A stretch of 64,000 bases of DNA, taken from Streptomyces drozdowiczii. GTDB taxonomy: Bacteria; Actinomycetota; Actinomycetes; Streptomycetales; Streptomycetaceae. The translations under genes were made by a program, and so were the position numbers. The DNA lies in assembly GCF_026167665.1 (NCBI RefSeq), contig NZ_CP098740.1:4650001-4714000 (forward strand), written 5' to 3'. The notes under the pieces were generated by a model. That model saw nothing but the letters and a program-made list of their open reading frames with translations, was not told where the DNA came from and ran no database searches. Shown in pieces: positions 1 through 9,085 of this stretch. Each line of letters begins with the position of its first letter. Positions within the stretch are counted from its first letter, which is position 1.

Positions 1-794
1 TGGTCCAGGTGCTCCACGAAGTTGTAGATCCGGACGATGTTGGAGTGCTCGATCTCCGCGAGGAACCGCCGCTCCGAGATCGCCGCCGCCATCGCGTCCT
101 GGTCACCCGTGTCGAGCAGGCCCTTGAGCACCACCCAGCGGTCCGAGACCGCCTTGTCCACCGCGAGGTAGACCCAGCCGAGCCCGCCGTGCGCCAGGCA
201 GCCCGCGACCTCGTACTGCCCGTGGACGACGTCCCCCGCCTCCAGCTTCGGCACGAACGAGTACGGGTGGCCGCACTTGGTGCAGAACCCCTCGGTGCGG
301 CCCGGCCGGTCGCCCCGGGCCCGGCCCACCGGAGCCCCGCAGTCGGAGCGCGAGCAGAACCGCTTGCGCTCGGGCACCTCCGGGTTCTCCATGACGGCCG
401 TACGCGGATCGGGGCGCGGCACGTCCGGCACCTGCACCAGACCCGCGCCCAGCCGGTTGCGGCCCGAGGCGTTGGTCGACTTGGCGGAGGAGCGCACCGA
501 CACCGACTGCGCGCCGGTCCGGCCGGACAGCGACAGGGACCGCGAGAGCCGCCCCGAGACCGAGCGCCGCGAGGTCGACGAACGGGACGAGGACCGCGAG
601 GACGCCTGTGAACTGCTGCGCGCCGAAGCACTGCTGGAGCCCCGGCCGCCGCCCGCGATCCCGGTGGGCGGAGAGCTGACCATCCCGTTCGGTGACACCA
701 CGGGCGCCAGACCGCAGGTGTCGCAGTACAGCTCACCGCCGCCCATGTCCTCGTAACTGCCCTCGCACGCGGGGCGCTGGCACTGCGTACTCAT
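1..794 (-). CDS. pknG: PknG-family serine/threonine protein kinase, N-terminal part (cut by window edge)
   Basis: Cytoplasmic eukaryotic-type Ser/Thr kinase; only the first 264 codons are inside the window. The N-terminus has a zinc ribbon (Cys5, Cys10, Cys24, Cys27; CQRPAC and YCDTC), then a Ser/Arg-rich linker, then a second rubredoxin-like knuckle set (RFCSRSDC near residue 145, FCTKCGHPYSF near 170). The kinase lobe starts with a glycine loop, AHGGLGWVYLA (about residue 200), and the ATP-anchoring Lys in VVLKG (about 220). The ATG overlaps the stop of the preceding gene as ATGA, so translation is coupled. In mycobacteria and corynebacteria PknG works with GlnX and GlnH to sense extracellular aspartate/glutamate and controls 2-oxoglutarate metabolism through a GarA/OdhI FHA protein. 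The same neighbours here support that role. The catalytic loop and C-terminal TPR domain are not visible. Confidence 0.9.
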   Translation of the reverse strand, partial: MSTQCQRPACEGSYEDMGGGELYCDTCGLAPVVSPNGMVSSPPTGIAGGGRGSSSASARSSSQASSRSSSRSSTSRRSVSGRLSRSLSLSGRTGAQSVSVRSSAKSTNASGRNRLGAGLVQVPDVPRPDPRTAVMENPEVPERKRFCSRSDCGAPVGRARGDRPGRTEGFCTKCGHPYSFVPKLEAGDVVHGQYEVAGCLAHGGLGWVYLAVDKAVSDRWVVLKGLLDTGDQDAMAAAISERRFLAEIEHSNIVRIYNFVEHLD

Positions 795-2131
795 GTCCGT
801 TCCCCCTCTTCGCCCCGCCGCCACGACGGATTGTCACCTCTGCCCAGCAGCTCCAGCGCCGCGTCCTGGTAGCGCTGCACCGCCTGCGCCGCCACCCGCA
901 GATCGCACGGGGCGCTCCACAGCATCCGGCGCGCCGCGTCGTACCGCTCGATCAGGACCGGGTCCTCCGCGAGGCCGTTGCGGGCCACCTTCGCCTTGTA
1001 CGCGTCGAGCCGGCCGCGCAGCTCCGCCCGGACGGCCAGCGGCGCGGTCACCGCCGTCAGCTGCTCGCGGGCCCGCAGCAACTCCTCCTCGGCCTCCCGC
1101 TCCAGGGTCTCCAGGAGCGGCGAGAGGCGGTGCCAGCGGGCGTGCCTGCGGTACTCCGAAGCGGCGGCCAGCCGCTCCTGGAGCGCGGTCGGCGGTCCGT
1201 TGACCACGGGCACCTCCGACGCGGCGATCTTGGCCAGCACCTCGCCGCGCGCCACCCGGGCCTCGGCCAGCGTGCGGTCGGCCCGGGACAGCACGTCGCG
1301 CAGGTGCACCAGCCGCTGTTCGGCGTCCTGCCGTACGGCGAGCACCGCCTCGACCTCGCGCCGCACCTCCTCCAGCGCCCGGGCCGCGCGGTCGTAGCGC
1401 GTCGTGTCGGGGCGGCCGCCGCCGGGCGCCGCGCTCCCGGGCCCCGGCAGCCAGAAGGCCAGCGGGTCGGAGATCACCTGCGCCCGCAGCGTGGCCAGCT
1501 CCGCGGTGATCGCCTCCAGCTCGTCGCCCGCCGGGTGCTCACCGGGCCGGACGCCCACCGAGTGCGCCAGCGAGTGGGTGCGGCGCAGTTCGGCGGCGAG
1601 GAGGTCTATGCGGGCGGGCATCGCGGACCACACGGTGTCCGAGGCCACCACCATGTCCAGGGCGCTCGCGTACAGGCCGTTCATCCGGGAGACCAGCTCC
1701 TCCAGCGTGAACCGCTCGGAGAGGCGGGCCGGGCCGGTGACCGACGGATCGTGCCCGGCGGCGCCGTGCGCCACGGTGACGCCCTCGCCGCGCAGCAGCT
1801 CGGTCAGGACCGTCAGGTCCTCGCGGTTGGGGTGGCGGCGCCGGGCCCGCACCTCGCGGGCCCGCTCCAGCACCCCCGTATACGCGTCGAAGTAGCTCCA
1901 CAGCAGCGTGACCGACCGCTCGGTGACGGTCCACCGCTCCTTGGTGACACCGGACAGCTCGGCGCCCTCCAGGAGCCTGCGGCCCGCGTGGTCCTGGAGG
2001 GCGAGGAGCGAGGTCTCGATCGCCTCGTGCTCCGCGCCGAGCCGGGACAGCGCACGGTCGGCCTCGTCCCGGTCCATGACCGGACCGGGGGGCCGGGCCG
2101 CGTAGCTGGGGAAGGGGCCAGCGACGCCCAT
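791..2131 (-). CDS. Coiled-coil hypothetical protein inserted in the glnX-glnH-pknG operon
   Basis: A 446-residue soluble protein without signal peptide or membrane segment. It is rich in Glu, Arg, Ala and Leu with long heptad-like stretches throughout (for example EEVRREVEAVLAVRQDAEQR and LETLEREAEEELLRAREQL), so it is predicted to be mainly alpha-helical coiled coil. I recognise no enzymatic motif. The ATG is preceded by AGGTG about 5 bases away. It lies 76 bp downstream of glnH and its TGA overlaps the pknG ATG by 4 bp, so it is almost certainly made together with the kinase. The mycobacterial operon has no gene at this position. An inference is that it is a scaffold, substrate or adaptor for PknG; nothing in the sequence proves this. 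Confidence 0.8.
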   Translation of the reverse strand: MGVAGPFPSYAARPPGPVMDRDEADRALSRLGAEHEAIETSLLALQDHAGRRLLEGAELSGVTKERWTVTERSVTLLWSYFDAYTGVLERAREVRARRRHPNREDLTVLTELLRGEGVTVAHGAAGHDPSVTGPARLSERFTLEELVSRMNGLYASALDMVVASDTVWSAMPARIDLLAAELRRTHSLAHSVGVRPGEHPAGDELEAITAELATLRAQVISDPLAFWLPGPGSAAPGGGRPDTTRYDRAARALEEVRREVEAVLAVRQDAEQRLVHLRDVLSRADRTLAEARVARGEVLAKIAASEVPVVNGPPTALQERLAAASEYRRHARWHRLSPLLETLEREAEEELLRAREQLTAVTAPLAVRAELRGRLDAYKAKVARNGLAEDPVLIERYDAARRMLWSAPCDLRVAAQAVQRYQDAALELLGRGDNPSWRRGEEGERT

Positions 2132-2207
2132 CGATCACCTCTCCGCTCTCCCCGCCGGGCCTGGGCCCCGCGGGATCAGTGCCGCCGCCCCCAGGGCGGG
2201 GCCGCCG

Positions 2208-3239
2208 CTAGTCCCGGTACTTCGGCTCCGGCGGGCCCTGGATCCCCGGCAGGCCCTCCTGGAGCCAGGCGCGGTACGACTTCATCCAGAGGCTGTCCGC
2301 GCCGCCCGCCCGGTAGTCGACCAGGACCTTGTTGACCCGGGACACCAGGTCGTCCGCGCCCTTCTTCGTGGCGACGCCGTAGTACTCCGTGGTGAACGGG
2401 TCGCCCTTGAGCTCGACCGCCGGGTCCTGGGCGGCCTGGCCCGCGGCCAGCGCGTTGTCCGTGACGACCGCGTCGACCTCGCCCAGCTGGAGCCGGACCA
2501 GGCAGTCCAGCTGGTTGGGGACGGTCAGCCGGTCCTCGTCGGCCGGTGTGCCGTCGTGCTCGTCCTTGAAGACCGAGCCGAACGACTCCTTCTTCAGCGC
2601 GTCGTACGCGGTGGATCCCTCGGCGGTGCAGATGCGCTTGCCGCGCAGCGTGGAGTTGAAACCGGTGATCGAGTGGTCCTCCTTCGCGGCGAGGACCTGC
2701 TGGCCGGCCTGGAAGTACGCCGTGGAGAACGAGACCTGCTCCAGCCGGGCGCAGTTGATCGTCATCGTCCGCACGACCACGTCGACCTTGTCGTTCTCCA
2801 GCGCGGCGATGCGCTGGTTGGTCGGGATGGCCCGGAAGATCACCTTGTCGCCGTCGCCGAGGATGTCCTTCGCGAGGGCCCGGACCAGGTCGATGTCGAA
2901 GCCTTCGAGATTCCCGGTCGCCGGATTGCGGAAGCCCCACTGGAAGCTGTTCTGGTCGACGCCCGCGATGAGCTTGCCGCGCTCCTTGATCTTGCGGACC
3001 GCGTCCCCGTCCGCCGCGCCCGGCCGCAGGCTCGCCTCCGGGTCCGTGCAGGCGTCGGCCTTCGCCTGGAGGGCGTGCGCCGCGCCCGGCCCCGTCACCT
3101 GGGGGCCGAAGACGTCGTCGCCCGGGTGGGAGAGGGGCAGCAGGGTCAGCGACGCGGTCAGCGCGCAGGCGGCGGCCATCGCGGTCACCCCGCCCCACCC
3201 GCGCAGCCGGCCGAGGCCCTTCGGGTTCTTCGCTGTCAT
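2208..3239 (-). CDS. glnH: Glutamate/aspartate-binding protein GlnH
   Basis: Periplasmic-type solute-binding protein (SBP family 3), 343 residues. A basic N-terminus is followed by a hydrophobic segment (VTAMAAACALTASLTLLPL, about 17-35); there is no lipobox Cys, so it is anchored or secreted rather than lipidated. The binding fold begins near KIKERGKLIAGVDQNSFQWG and continues with GFDIDLVRALA, typical of the glutamate/aspartate subgroup. The start is the ATG at 3239, 11 bp after the glnX stop. In the known mycobacterial system GlnH is not a transporter subunit but the extracellular sensor that binds Asp/Glu and signals through GlnX to PknG. No ABC permease or ATPase gene sits nearby, which fits a sensor role. 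Confidence 0.9.
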   Translation of the reverse strand: MTAKNPKGLGRLRGWGGVTAMAAACALTASLTLLPLSHPGDDVFGPQVTGPGAAHALQAKADACTDPEASLRPGAADGDAVRKIKERGKLIAGVDQNSFQWGFRNPATGNLEGFDIDLVRALAKDILGDGDKVIFRAIPTNQRIAALENDKVDVVVRTMTINCARLEQVSFSTAYFQAGQQVLAAKEDHSITGFNSTLRGKRICTAEGSTAYDALKKESFGSVFKDEHDGTPADEDRLTVPNQLDCLVRLQLGEVDAVVTDNALAAGQAAQDPAVELKGDPFTTEYYGVATKKGADDLVSRVNKVLVDYRAGGADSLWMKSYRAWLQEGLPGIQGPPEPKYRD

Positions 3240-3250
3240 CGCTCCCCCTG

Positions 3251-4675
3251 TCACCGGAACTCCGAGAGCCTGCGGTTGACCCCGACGATCGCCGCGACCG
3301 CGCCCAGCACGGCCAGGATCGCCGCGCCGACCGGCAGGCCGCCCAGGGCGCCGCGGCCGTCCCGCGCCGCCCGGGTGAAGTCGTCCTGCTCGTGCGCCAG
3401 GGCGTCGCGCAGCGCGTCGTCCACCTTCTTGAAGGACTCGCCCGTGGAGTTCTCCTGGCCGATGATCTGCTCCAGGGCCGATTCGTAGTCCCCGGCGTCG
3501 TCGGTGCTGCGGGCCGTACGGTGGCGGCCCTGCCACTCCTTGACCGCCTCGGCCGCCGCGGCGACCGGCTTGCCGCCCTCGCCGTCCCCGGTCTCGTCGG
3601 CCAGCTTCGCCGCCGTGGCCAGCTCCCCGCCGAGCGCCTTCATGCCCGCCGCGTAGTCGGTCTCGTACTTGTCGTTCTTGCCGTCCGCGGTGAGCACCGC
3701 GCCCCGGGCGACCACCGTCAGGTTCTCGTCGGCGCGCGCCTTCAGCGAGTCGATGCGGGCCCGGTTGAGCACGTCCATGGGGCGCTGCCCGTGCGAATCG
3801 GCCTCGGCCAGGCCGGACCTGGCCACCGTGTGCCCGACCGCGAGCCACAGCAGCAGCACCGTCGTCGCGGCCGTCGCGGCCAGCAGGCCGTGGTTGAACA
3901 CCCGGTTCGTCCGGCGGTAGTTGCGGCGCTGCGCCCAGGCCAGCACGGCCAGCGCGACGATGCCGGTGCCGAGCGCGAACAACGGCCAGGACCGCGCGGA
4001 GCCCTGGTCGTCGCCGAGCCGGCCGGTCTCCGCCGCGTACAGCCGCTCGGCGGCCGGCAGCAGCTCGCCGGACATCGTCTGGTTCGCGTACCGCAGGTAG
4101 GCGCCGCCCAGCGGGAGGCCCTGGCGGTTGTTGGCGCGGGCGCGCTCGATCAGGCCCGTGTAGCGGGGCAGTCCCTCGTTGAGCGTGGTGATCTCGCGGC
4201 CGGACGCGGTGGCCGCGTCCGTGTTCGTCGCGGCCTTCACCAGCAGCCGGGACGCCTCCTCGATGTCCTTCACATACTGGTCGTGCACCGCGCGCGGCTC
4301 CTGCGGCCCGGCCAGGAAGCCGCTCGCCGCCGCCGCGTCCGCGTCCGCGAGCGAGCGGTAGATGCCCGCCGCGTCCGCGCTGAGCGGCTGGCTCCGCTTC
4401 ACCACGTCGTCGGCGGAGGCGGCCCGGTCGTTGATCTCGACCGCCGTCACCGCCCCGAACGCGAGGACCAGCAGCGCCAGGACGGCCCCGATGACGCGCA
4501 GCCGGCCCGGCTCGGTGGTCGCGGCGGCACGCAGCCGTCCCGCGACGACGGCCAGGGTGCTCGGCTGCGGCGGCACGGACGCGGGCGCCGGTACGGGCGC
4601 GGGCGCGGCCTCCGGCGCGGGCGTCTGCCCCAGCGCGCGTTGCAGCGCCTCACGCGCACTCGGCGGGTGTGTCAC
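3251..4675 (-). CDS. glnX: GlnX-like transmembrane signalling protein
   Basis: Integral membrane protein of 474 residues linking the extracellular sensor GlnH to cytoplasmic PknG. After a Pro/Ala-rich cytoplasmic N-terminus come one membrane helix (VIGAVLALLVLAFGAVTAVE), a helical extracellular domain, a central pair of helices (WPLFALGTGIVALAVLAWA and AATAATTVLLLWLAVGHTVA), a second helical extracellular domain and a C-terminal helix (VGAAILAVLGAVAAIVGV). This tandem arrangement of two four-helix-bundle sensor-like halves matches the GlnX family. I chose the GTG at 4675 because GGGGGAGG lies five bases upstream; an in-frame extension to 4834 has no such site. It is the first gene of the operon. 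Confidence 0.85.
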   Translation of the reverse strand: MTHPPSAREALQRALGQTPAPEAAPAPVPAPASVPPQPSTLAVVAGRLRAAATTEPGRLRVIGAVLALLVLAFGAVTAVEINDRAASADDVVKRSQPLSADAAGIYRSLADADAAAASGFLAGPQEPRAVHDQYVKDIEEASRLLVKAATNTDAATASGREITTLNEGLPRYTGLIERARANNRQGLPLGGAYLRYANQTMSGELLPAAERLYAAETGRLGDDQGSARSWPLFALGTGIVALAVLAWAQRRNYRRTNRVFNHGLLAATAATTVLLLWLAVGHTVARSGLAEADSHGQRPMDVLNRARIDSLKARADENLTVVARGAVLTADGKNDKYETDYAAGMKALGGELATAAKLADETGDGEGGKPVAAAAEAVKEWQGRHRTARSTDDAGDYESALEQIIGQENSTGESFKKVDDALRDALAHEQDDFTRAARDGRGALGGLPVGAAILAVLGAVAAIVGVNRRLSEFR

Positions 4676-4995
4676 TCGACCTCCCCCTCGGTCACTGACG
4701 GCGGCCCGCCCCCGGCCGATCGGGGGACTGGTGCCCGGCCAGAAGTATGGCCTCAGGTACCGGCAGCCACATCCAGAACGCCTGGATCGGGCACCGGACC
4801 ACGCGGCGGCCGGCCGTGACCGGCCGCGGTCCACCGCATTCGATCAAGACCGGCGCCGTTGATCAAGGCGAACGGCACGATCCCCCGTCGGACCGTCCTC
4901 CCCATCAACAACACGACTGGGAAGCCCGATCGGTTCCCCCAGGGCAGAGGCGCCCCCAACCCGCAGGCTACGGGGCGCCTCTGACAGGCGGCCAC
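4676..4995. other. Intergenic region: glnX promoter side and csnK terminator
   Basis: 320 bp between two minus-strand operons. It holds the glnX ribosome site, a GC hairpin at 4806-4827 (8-bp arms GCGGCCGG/CCGGCCGC, 6-base loop) and the csnK terminator at 4945-4983. No convincing protein-coding frame or clear -35/-10 pair was found; the promoter of the glnX operon must lie here by elimination. Confidence 0.5.
4945..4983 (-). terminator. Terminator of the csn operon
   Basis: Perfect 12-bp inverted repeat (CAGAGGCGCCCC and its complement) with a 15-base loop, 12 bp beyond the csnK stop. It has no U-tract, as is common in Streptomyces. Confidence 0.75.
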
Positions 4996-5964
4996 TCAGG
5001 CGTACTGCGCGCGCAGCCTCGCGTGCACCTCGGGCACCGCGCCCGTGCGGTCCAGGCCCAGGAGGCCCGCGCCGAGGACCGGCGACTCCCGCACCACGCG
5101 CACCACGGCCTTCGGGGCCCGCGCCGCGAGGAGTTCGCGGATCCGGTCGTCCAACTGCGGATGGCAGGCCGCCAGAACGCTGCCGCCGAGCAGCACCGGC
5201 GCCTCCTCGTCCAGCAGCCCGAGGCGGTTCAGCGCGACCGAGGCCAGCGCCACGACCTCCTCGGCCAGCCGGTCCACCAGGGCCCGCGCCACCGGGTCGC
5301 CCGCCGCGCCCGTCGCGAAGAGCACCGGGGCCAGCTCGTGGCGGCGCTCCGGCGCGATGCGGCCCAGGTGCAGCGCCTCGATCAGCGCGTACATCGAGTC
5401 GAGCCCGAAGTGCGCGGGGAGCGTCCGGGCCAGCTCGGTGGGCTCGCCCCGGCCGTCCTCGGCGCGCGCGGCGAACCACAGCGCCTCCTCGGACAGGCCC
5501 GAACCGCCGCCCCAGTCACCGGAGATCCGCCCGATCGCCGGGAAGCGCGCGGTGCGCCCGTCCGGGACCATGCCGACGCAGTTGATGCCCGCGCCGCACA
5601 CCACGGCCACGCCGCGCGGCTCGTCCACCCCGGCCCGCAGGATCGCGAAGGTGTCGTTGCGCACCTCGACGGTCCGGCCCCAGCCGCGCCCGGCCAGCGC
5701 CGCCGTCAGCTGCTCCTCCTCGACCGGCAGGTCCGCGTTGGCCAGGCAGGCGGAGACATGGGCGACCTGCCCGGCGTCCGCCCTGGCCTCGGTGAACGCC
5801 CGCTCCACCGCCGCGCCGAGCACGTCGACGGCCGTCTCCACACCGGCCAGGGGCGGCTGGAACCCGCCGCCCCTGGCCGTGGACAGCACCGTGCCGTCCG
5901 CACCGATGAGGGCCACATCGGTCTTGCTGTTCCCCGCGTCGATCGCGAGGACGGAACCGTTCAC
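4996..5964 (-). CDS. csnK: BadF/BadG-type N-acetylglucosamine (amino-sugar) kinase
   Basis: 322-residue ATP-dependent sugar kinase of the ASKHA fold. The first phosphate-binding loop AIDAGNSKTDVAL is at residues 7-19; CGAGINCVG, then GDWGGGSGL, and an adenosine-loop region near LLGGSVLAA follow. It should phosphorylate glucosamine or GlcNAc released in the cytoplasm by the upstream glycosidase. The GTG start overlaps the stop of the GH4 gene as GTGA, so it is translationally coupled and last in the operon. Gene order equals the csnR-E-F-G-H-K operon of S. lividans, hence the symbol; substrate identity is inferred from that context. Confidence 0.85.
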   Translation of the reverse strand: MNGSVLAIDAGNSKTDVALIGADGTVLSTARGGGFQPPLAGVETAVDVLGAAVERAFTEARADAGQVAHVSACLANADLPVEEEQLTAALAGRGWGRTVEVRNDTFAILRAGVDEPRGVAVVCGAGINCVGMVPDGRTARFPAIGRISGDWGGGSGLSEEALWFAARAEDGRGEPTELARTLPAHFGLDSMYALIEALHLGRIAPERRHELAPVLFATGAAGDPVARALVDRLAEEVVALASVALNRLGLLDEEAPVLLGGSVLAACHPQLDDRIRELLAARAPKAVVRVVRESPVLGAGLLGLDRTGAVPEVHARLRAQYA

Positions 5965-7226
5965 GCCCACGCGAGGTGCTCCCGGTTGTGCGCGATCAGC
6001 TTGTCGGTCAGCGCCTCGGCGTACGCGAACTGGCCGATCAGGGGGTGCGCGAGCAGCGCCTTGAACACCCGGTCCCGGCCGCCGCGCAGCGCGGCCTCCA
6101 GCGCCAGGTCCTCGTACGCCGTGACGTTGGCGATGAGCCCCGCGTACAGCGGGTCCAGGGCGGGCACGGCGAGCGGGGTCGCGCCCGAGCCGTCGACCTT
6201 CGCCTGCACCTCGATCACTGCGTCGTCCGGCAGGAAGGGCAGGGTGCCGTTGTTGTACGTGTTGACCACCTGGTGCGCCGAGTCGCCGCCGCCCAGGAGG
6301 GCCGCCGCCAGGTCCACGGCCGCCTCCGAATAGAAGGCGCCGCCGCGCTTGGCGAGCAGCGCGGGCTTCTCGTCCAGGGCCGGGTCGCCGTACATCGCCA
6401 GCAGCTCCTTCTCCATGGCGGCGACCTCGGCGGCCCGGGAGGGCTTGGTGCCGAGCTCGCGGACGACCTCGTCGTGCGCGTAGAAGTACCGCAGGTAGTA
6501 CGAGGGGACGACGCCGAGCCGGTCCACGACCGCGCGCGGCATGTGCAGGTCGTCCGCGATGGCGTCGCCGTGCTCGGCGATCAGGCGCGGCAGCACGTTC
6601 TCGCCCTGCGGGCCGCCGAGGCGCACGCCCAGCTCCCAGGTGAGGTGGTTCAGCCCGACGTGGTCGAGGTGCACCTCGCCGGGGGCCACGTCCAGCAGCC
6701 GGGCGAACTTGCGCTGGAAGCCGATGGCCACGTTGCACAGGCCGACGGCCTTGTGCCCGGCCTGGAGCAGGGCGCGGGTGACGATGCCGACCGGGTTGGT
6801 GAAGTCGATGATCCAGGCGTCCGGGTTGGTGCGCCGGACCCGCTCCGCGATGTCCAGGACGACCGGGACGGTGCGCAGGGCCTTGGCGAGGCCGCCGGCG
6901 CCGGTGGTCTCCTGGCCGACGCAGCCGCACTCCAGGGGCCAGGTCTCGTCCTGGTTGCGGGCGGCCTGGCCGCCGACGCGCAGCTGGAGCAGGACGGCGT
7001 CCGCCCCGGCGACGCCCGCGTCGACGTCCGAGGTGGTGACGATGCGGCCCGGGTGGCCCTGCTTGGCGAAGATCCGCCGGGCGAGGCCGCCCACGAGGTC
7101 GAGCCGGTCGGCGGCCGGGTCGACGAGGACCAGCTCCTCGACCGGCAGCGTGTCACGCAGCCGGGCGAATCCGTCGATCAGTTCGGGGGTGTAGGTGGAC
7201 CCGCCACCCACTACAGCGAGCTTCAT
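5961..7226 (-). CDS. csnH: NAD-dependent family GH4 glycosidase (6-phospho-beta-glucosidase-like)
   Basis: 421-residue cytoplasmic glycoside hydrolase of family 4, which cleaves by an NAD+- and divalent-metal-dependent redox/elimination route. The Rossmann motif is VVGGGSTYTPELI at residues 5-17. DFTNPVGIVTRAL and the CNVAIGFQRK segment, whose Cys is the family's metal ligand, come next; DHVGLNHLTW carries the catalytic-region His. Length is normal for GH4. It sits 3 bp after the permease gene and overlaps the kinase gene by 4 bp. In the chitosan-oligosaccharide operon the equivalent gene probably splits imported glucosamine oligomers. Whether the substrate is phosphorylated cannot be told from sequence. 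Confidence 0.85.
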   Translation of the reverse strand: MKLAVVGGGSTYTPELIDGFARLRDTLPVEELVLVDPAADRLDLVGGLARRIFAKQGHPGRIVTTSDVDAGVAGADAVLLQLRVGGQAARNQDETWPLECGCVGQETTGAGGLAKALRTVPVVLDIAERVRRTNPDAWIIDFTNPVGIVTRALLQAGHKAVGLCNVAIGFQRKFARLLDVAPGEVHLDHVGLNHLTWELGVRLGGPQGENVLPRLIAEHGDAIADDLHMPRAVVDRLGVVPSYYLRYFYAHDEVVRELGTKPSRAAEVAAMEKELLAMYGDPALDEKPALLAKRGGAFYSEAAVDLAAALLGGGDSAHQVVNTYNNGTLPFLPDDAVIEVQAKVDGSGATPLAVPALDPLYAGLIANVTAYEDLALEAALRGGRDRVFKALLAHPLIGQFAYAEALTDKLIAHNREHLAWA

Positions 7227-7229
7227 GGT

Positions 7230-8141
7230 TCAGCCCTTTACTCCGGTCAGTGTGACGCCCTCGACAAAAGCCTTCTGTGCGAAGAAGAAGACGACGATCA
7301 CGGGGGCCATGACCAGAACGGTCGCGGCCATGGTCAGGTTCCAGTCGGTGTGGTGCGCGCCCTTGAAGGACTCGAGGCCGTAACTCAGCGTCCAGGCCCC
7401 CGGGTTCTCGGAGGCGTAGATCTGCGGGCCGAAGTAGTCGTTCCAGGCGTAGAAGAACTGGAAGAGGGCGACGGCGGCGATCCCCGGCCTGGCCATCGGC
7501 ACCACCACGCGCAGCAGGGCGCGCAGTTCGCCGCAGCCGTCGACCTTCGCCGCGTCGAGGTACTCGTCGGGGATGGTCAGCAGGAACTGCCGCAGCAGGA
7601 AGATGGAGAACGCGTCGCCGAAGGCCATCGGGATGATCAGCGGCCACAGCGTGCCGGACAGGTCCAGCTGCTTGGCCCAGAACAGGTACATCGGGATGAC
7701 CACGACCTGCGGCGGCAGCATCATCATCGAGATGACGAGCATCAGCGACAGATGCCGGCCGCGGAAGCGGAACTTGGCGAGCGCGTACGCCACGGGCAGC
7801 GAGGACACCACCGTGAGGACGGTGCCCAGACCCGCGTAGAGGAGGGTGTTCCGCCACCAGGTCAGGAAGCCCGGGGTGTCGAACACCCGCTGGTAGTTGG
7901 CCCACTCGAAGGGGTGCGGCCACAGGTCCCGGGTGAGGGCCTGCTGGTCGCTCATCAGCGAGGTGAGCACGAGGAAGACGAACGGCAGCACGAAGAAGAG
8001 CGCGGCGGCCACGCCGAGCGCGTGCACGGCGATCCAGTTCAGCAGCGCCTTGCGGCGCGCGACGCGCTGGGCCGGGGTGACGGGGTCGGTCACCGGTCCG
8101 GCGGTCTTCGGGGGGTCGAGCACCTGCGCCATGTCACTCAC
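7230..8141 (-). CDS. csnG: Carbohydrate ABC transporter permease, MalG/CsnG type
   Basis: 303-residue inner membrane permease (CUT1 family). It has six predicted membrane helices, starting with AVHALGVAAALFFVLPFVFLV. The cytoplasmic EAA loop reads YLDAAKVDGCGELRALLRVV (about 190-210), where the ATPase docks. It overlaps the preceding permease gene by 8 bp and ends 3 bp before the GH4 gene. No ATPase is encoded in the operon; in Streptomyces the shared MsiK energises such importers. Confidence 0.88.
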   Translation of the reverse strand: MSDMAQVLDPPKTAGPVTDPVTPAQRVARRKALLNWIAVHALGVAAALFFVLPFVFLVLTSLMSDQQALTRDLWPHPFEWANYQRVFDTPGFLTWWRNTLLYAGLGTVLTVVSSLPVAYALAKFRFRGRHLSLMLVISMMMLPPQVVVIPMYLFWAKQLDLSGTLWPLIIPMAFGDAFSIFLLRQFLLTIPDEYLDAAKVDGCGELRALLRVVVPMARPGIAAVALFQFFYAWNDYFGPQIYASENPGAWTLSYGLESFKGAHHTDWNLTMAATVLVMAPVIVVFFFAQKAFVEGVTLTGVKG

Positions 8142-9075
8142 CTGCCTGGATCAGTCCGCTGCGGCGCCGCATCAGCAGTGCGGTGAACGCCATGGCGAGG
8201 ACGAAGAGTACGAGCGCGACCACACAGGCGGAGCCGTAGTCGAAGCGCTGGAAACCGAGGTTGTAGACCAGCTGCGGAAGCGTCAGTGTCGACTTGTCGG
8301 GATAGCCGGGTTCGAACTGCTGGCCCGAGCCGCCCATGACCCCGGACGCCACCTTCCCGGCCACCAGCGGCTGGGTGTAGTACTGCATCGTCTGGATGAT
8401 GCCGGTGACCACGGCGAACATGATGATCGGCGAGATGTTCGGCAGCGTGACGTACCGGAACCGGTGGTACGCGGTCGCCCCGTCCAGCTCCGCCGCCTCG
8501 TACTGCTCCTTCGGTACGTCGAGCAGCGCGGCCATGAAGATCACCATCAGGTCGCCCACCCCCCACACCGCGAGCGCGGTCAGCGCCGGCTTGGACCAGG
8601 TGGCGTCCGTGAACCAGCCGGGCGTGCCCATCCCCAGGTCGCCGAGGATCGAGTTGACCGGCCCGGTCCCGGGGTTGAGCAGGAAGACGAAGCCCAGCGT
8701 GGCCGCGACCGGGGGAGCGAGATACGGCAGGTAGAAGAGCGTCCGGAAGACGCCCGTACCCGTCTTGATCTTGGTGATCAGCAGCCCGACACCGAGTCCG
8801 AAGACCACCCGGCAGGCGACCATCACGACGACCAGCCACAGGGTGTTGCGCAGCGCCGGCCAGAACATCGGGTAGTCGTCGAAGACGTACGACCAGTTCT
8901 TGAAGCCGCTGAACTCGGGGGCGGCGAACCCGTCGTAACTGGTGAAGGAGAAGTAGACCGTGGAGATCAGCGGGTAGGCGAAGAAGACGCAGAACCCGAT
9001 CAGCCAGGGCGACATGAAGGCCGCCGTCCGAAGCGCCGACCTGCGGCGCTTCGAGCGGAGTGTGTACGTGCTCAT
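8134..9075 (-). CDS. csnF: Carbohydrate ABC transporter permease, MalF/CsnF type
   Basis: 313-residue membrane permease (CUT1 family). A basic N-terminus is followed by the first helix FMSPWLIGFCVFFAYPLIST and further helices, and by an EAA loop YEAAELDGATAYHRFRYVTL around residues 205-225. It lies 10 bp downstream of the binding-protein gene and overlaps csnG. Together with CsnG it forms the transmembrane pore for the oligosaccharide bound by CsnE. Confidence 0.88.
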   Translation of the reverse strand: MSTYTLRSKRRRSALRTAAFMSPWLIGFCVFFAYPLISTVYFSFTSYDGFAAPEFSGFKNWSYVFDDYPMFWPALRNTLWLVVVMVACRVVFGLGVGLLITKIKTGTGVFRTLFYLPYLAPPVAATLGFVFLLNPGTGPVNSILGDLGMGTPGWFTDATWSKPALTALAVWGVGDLMVIFMAALLDVPKEQYEAAELDGATAYHRFRYVTLPNISPIIMFAVVTGIIQTMQYYTQPLVAGKVASGVMGGSGQQFEPGYPDKSTLTLPQLVYNLGFQRFDYGSACVVALVLFVLAMAFTALLMRRRSGLIQAGE

Positions 9076-9085
9076 CGCGTCGGTC

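Noticed and set aside
5976..8186. 736-codon open frame opposite csnH and csnG
   Set aside because: Spans two real genes and their junction; composition typical of a shadow frame.
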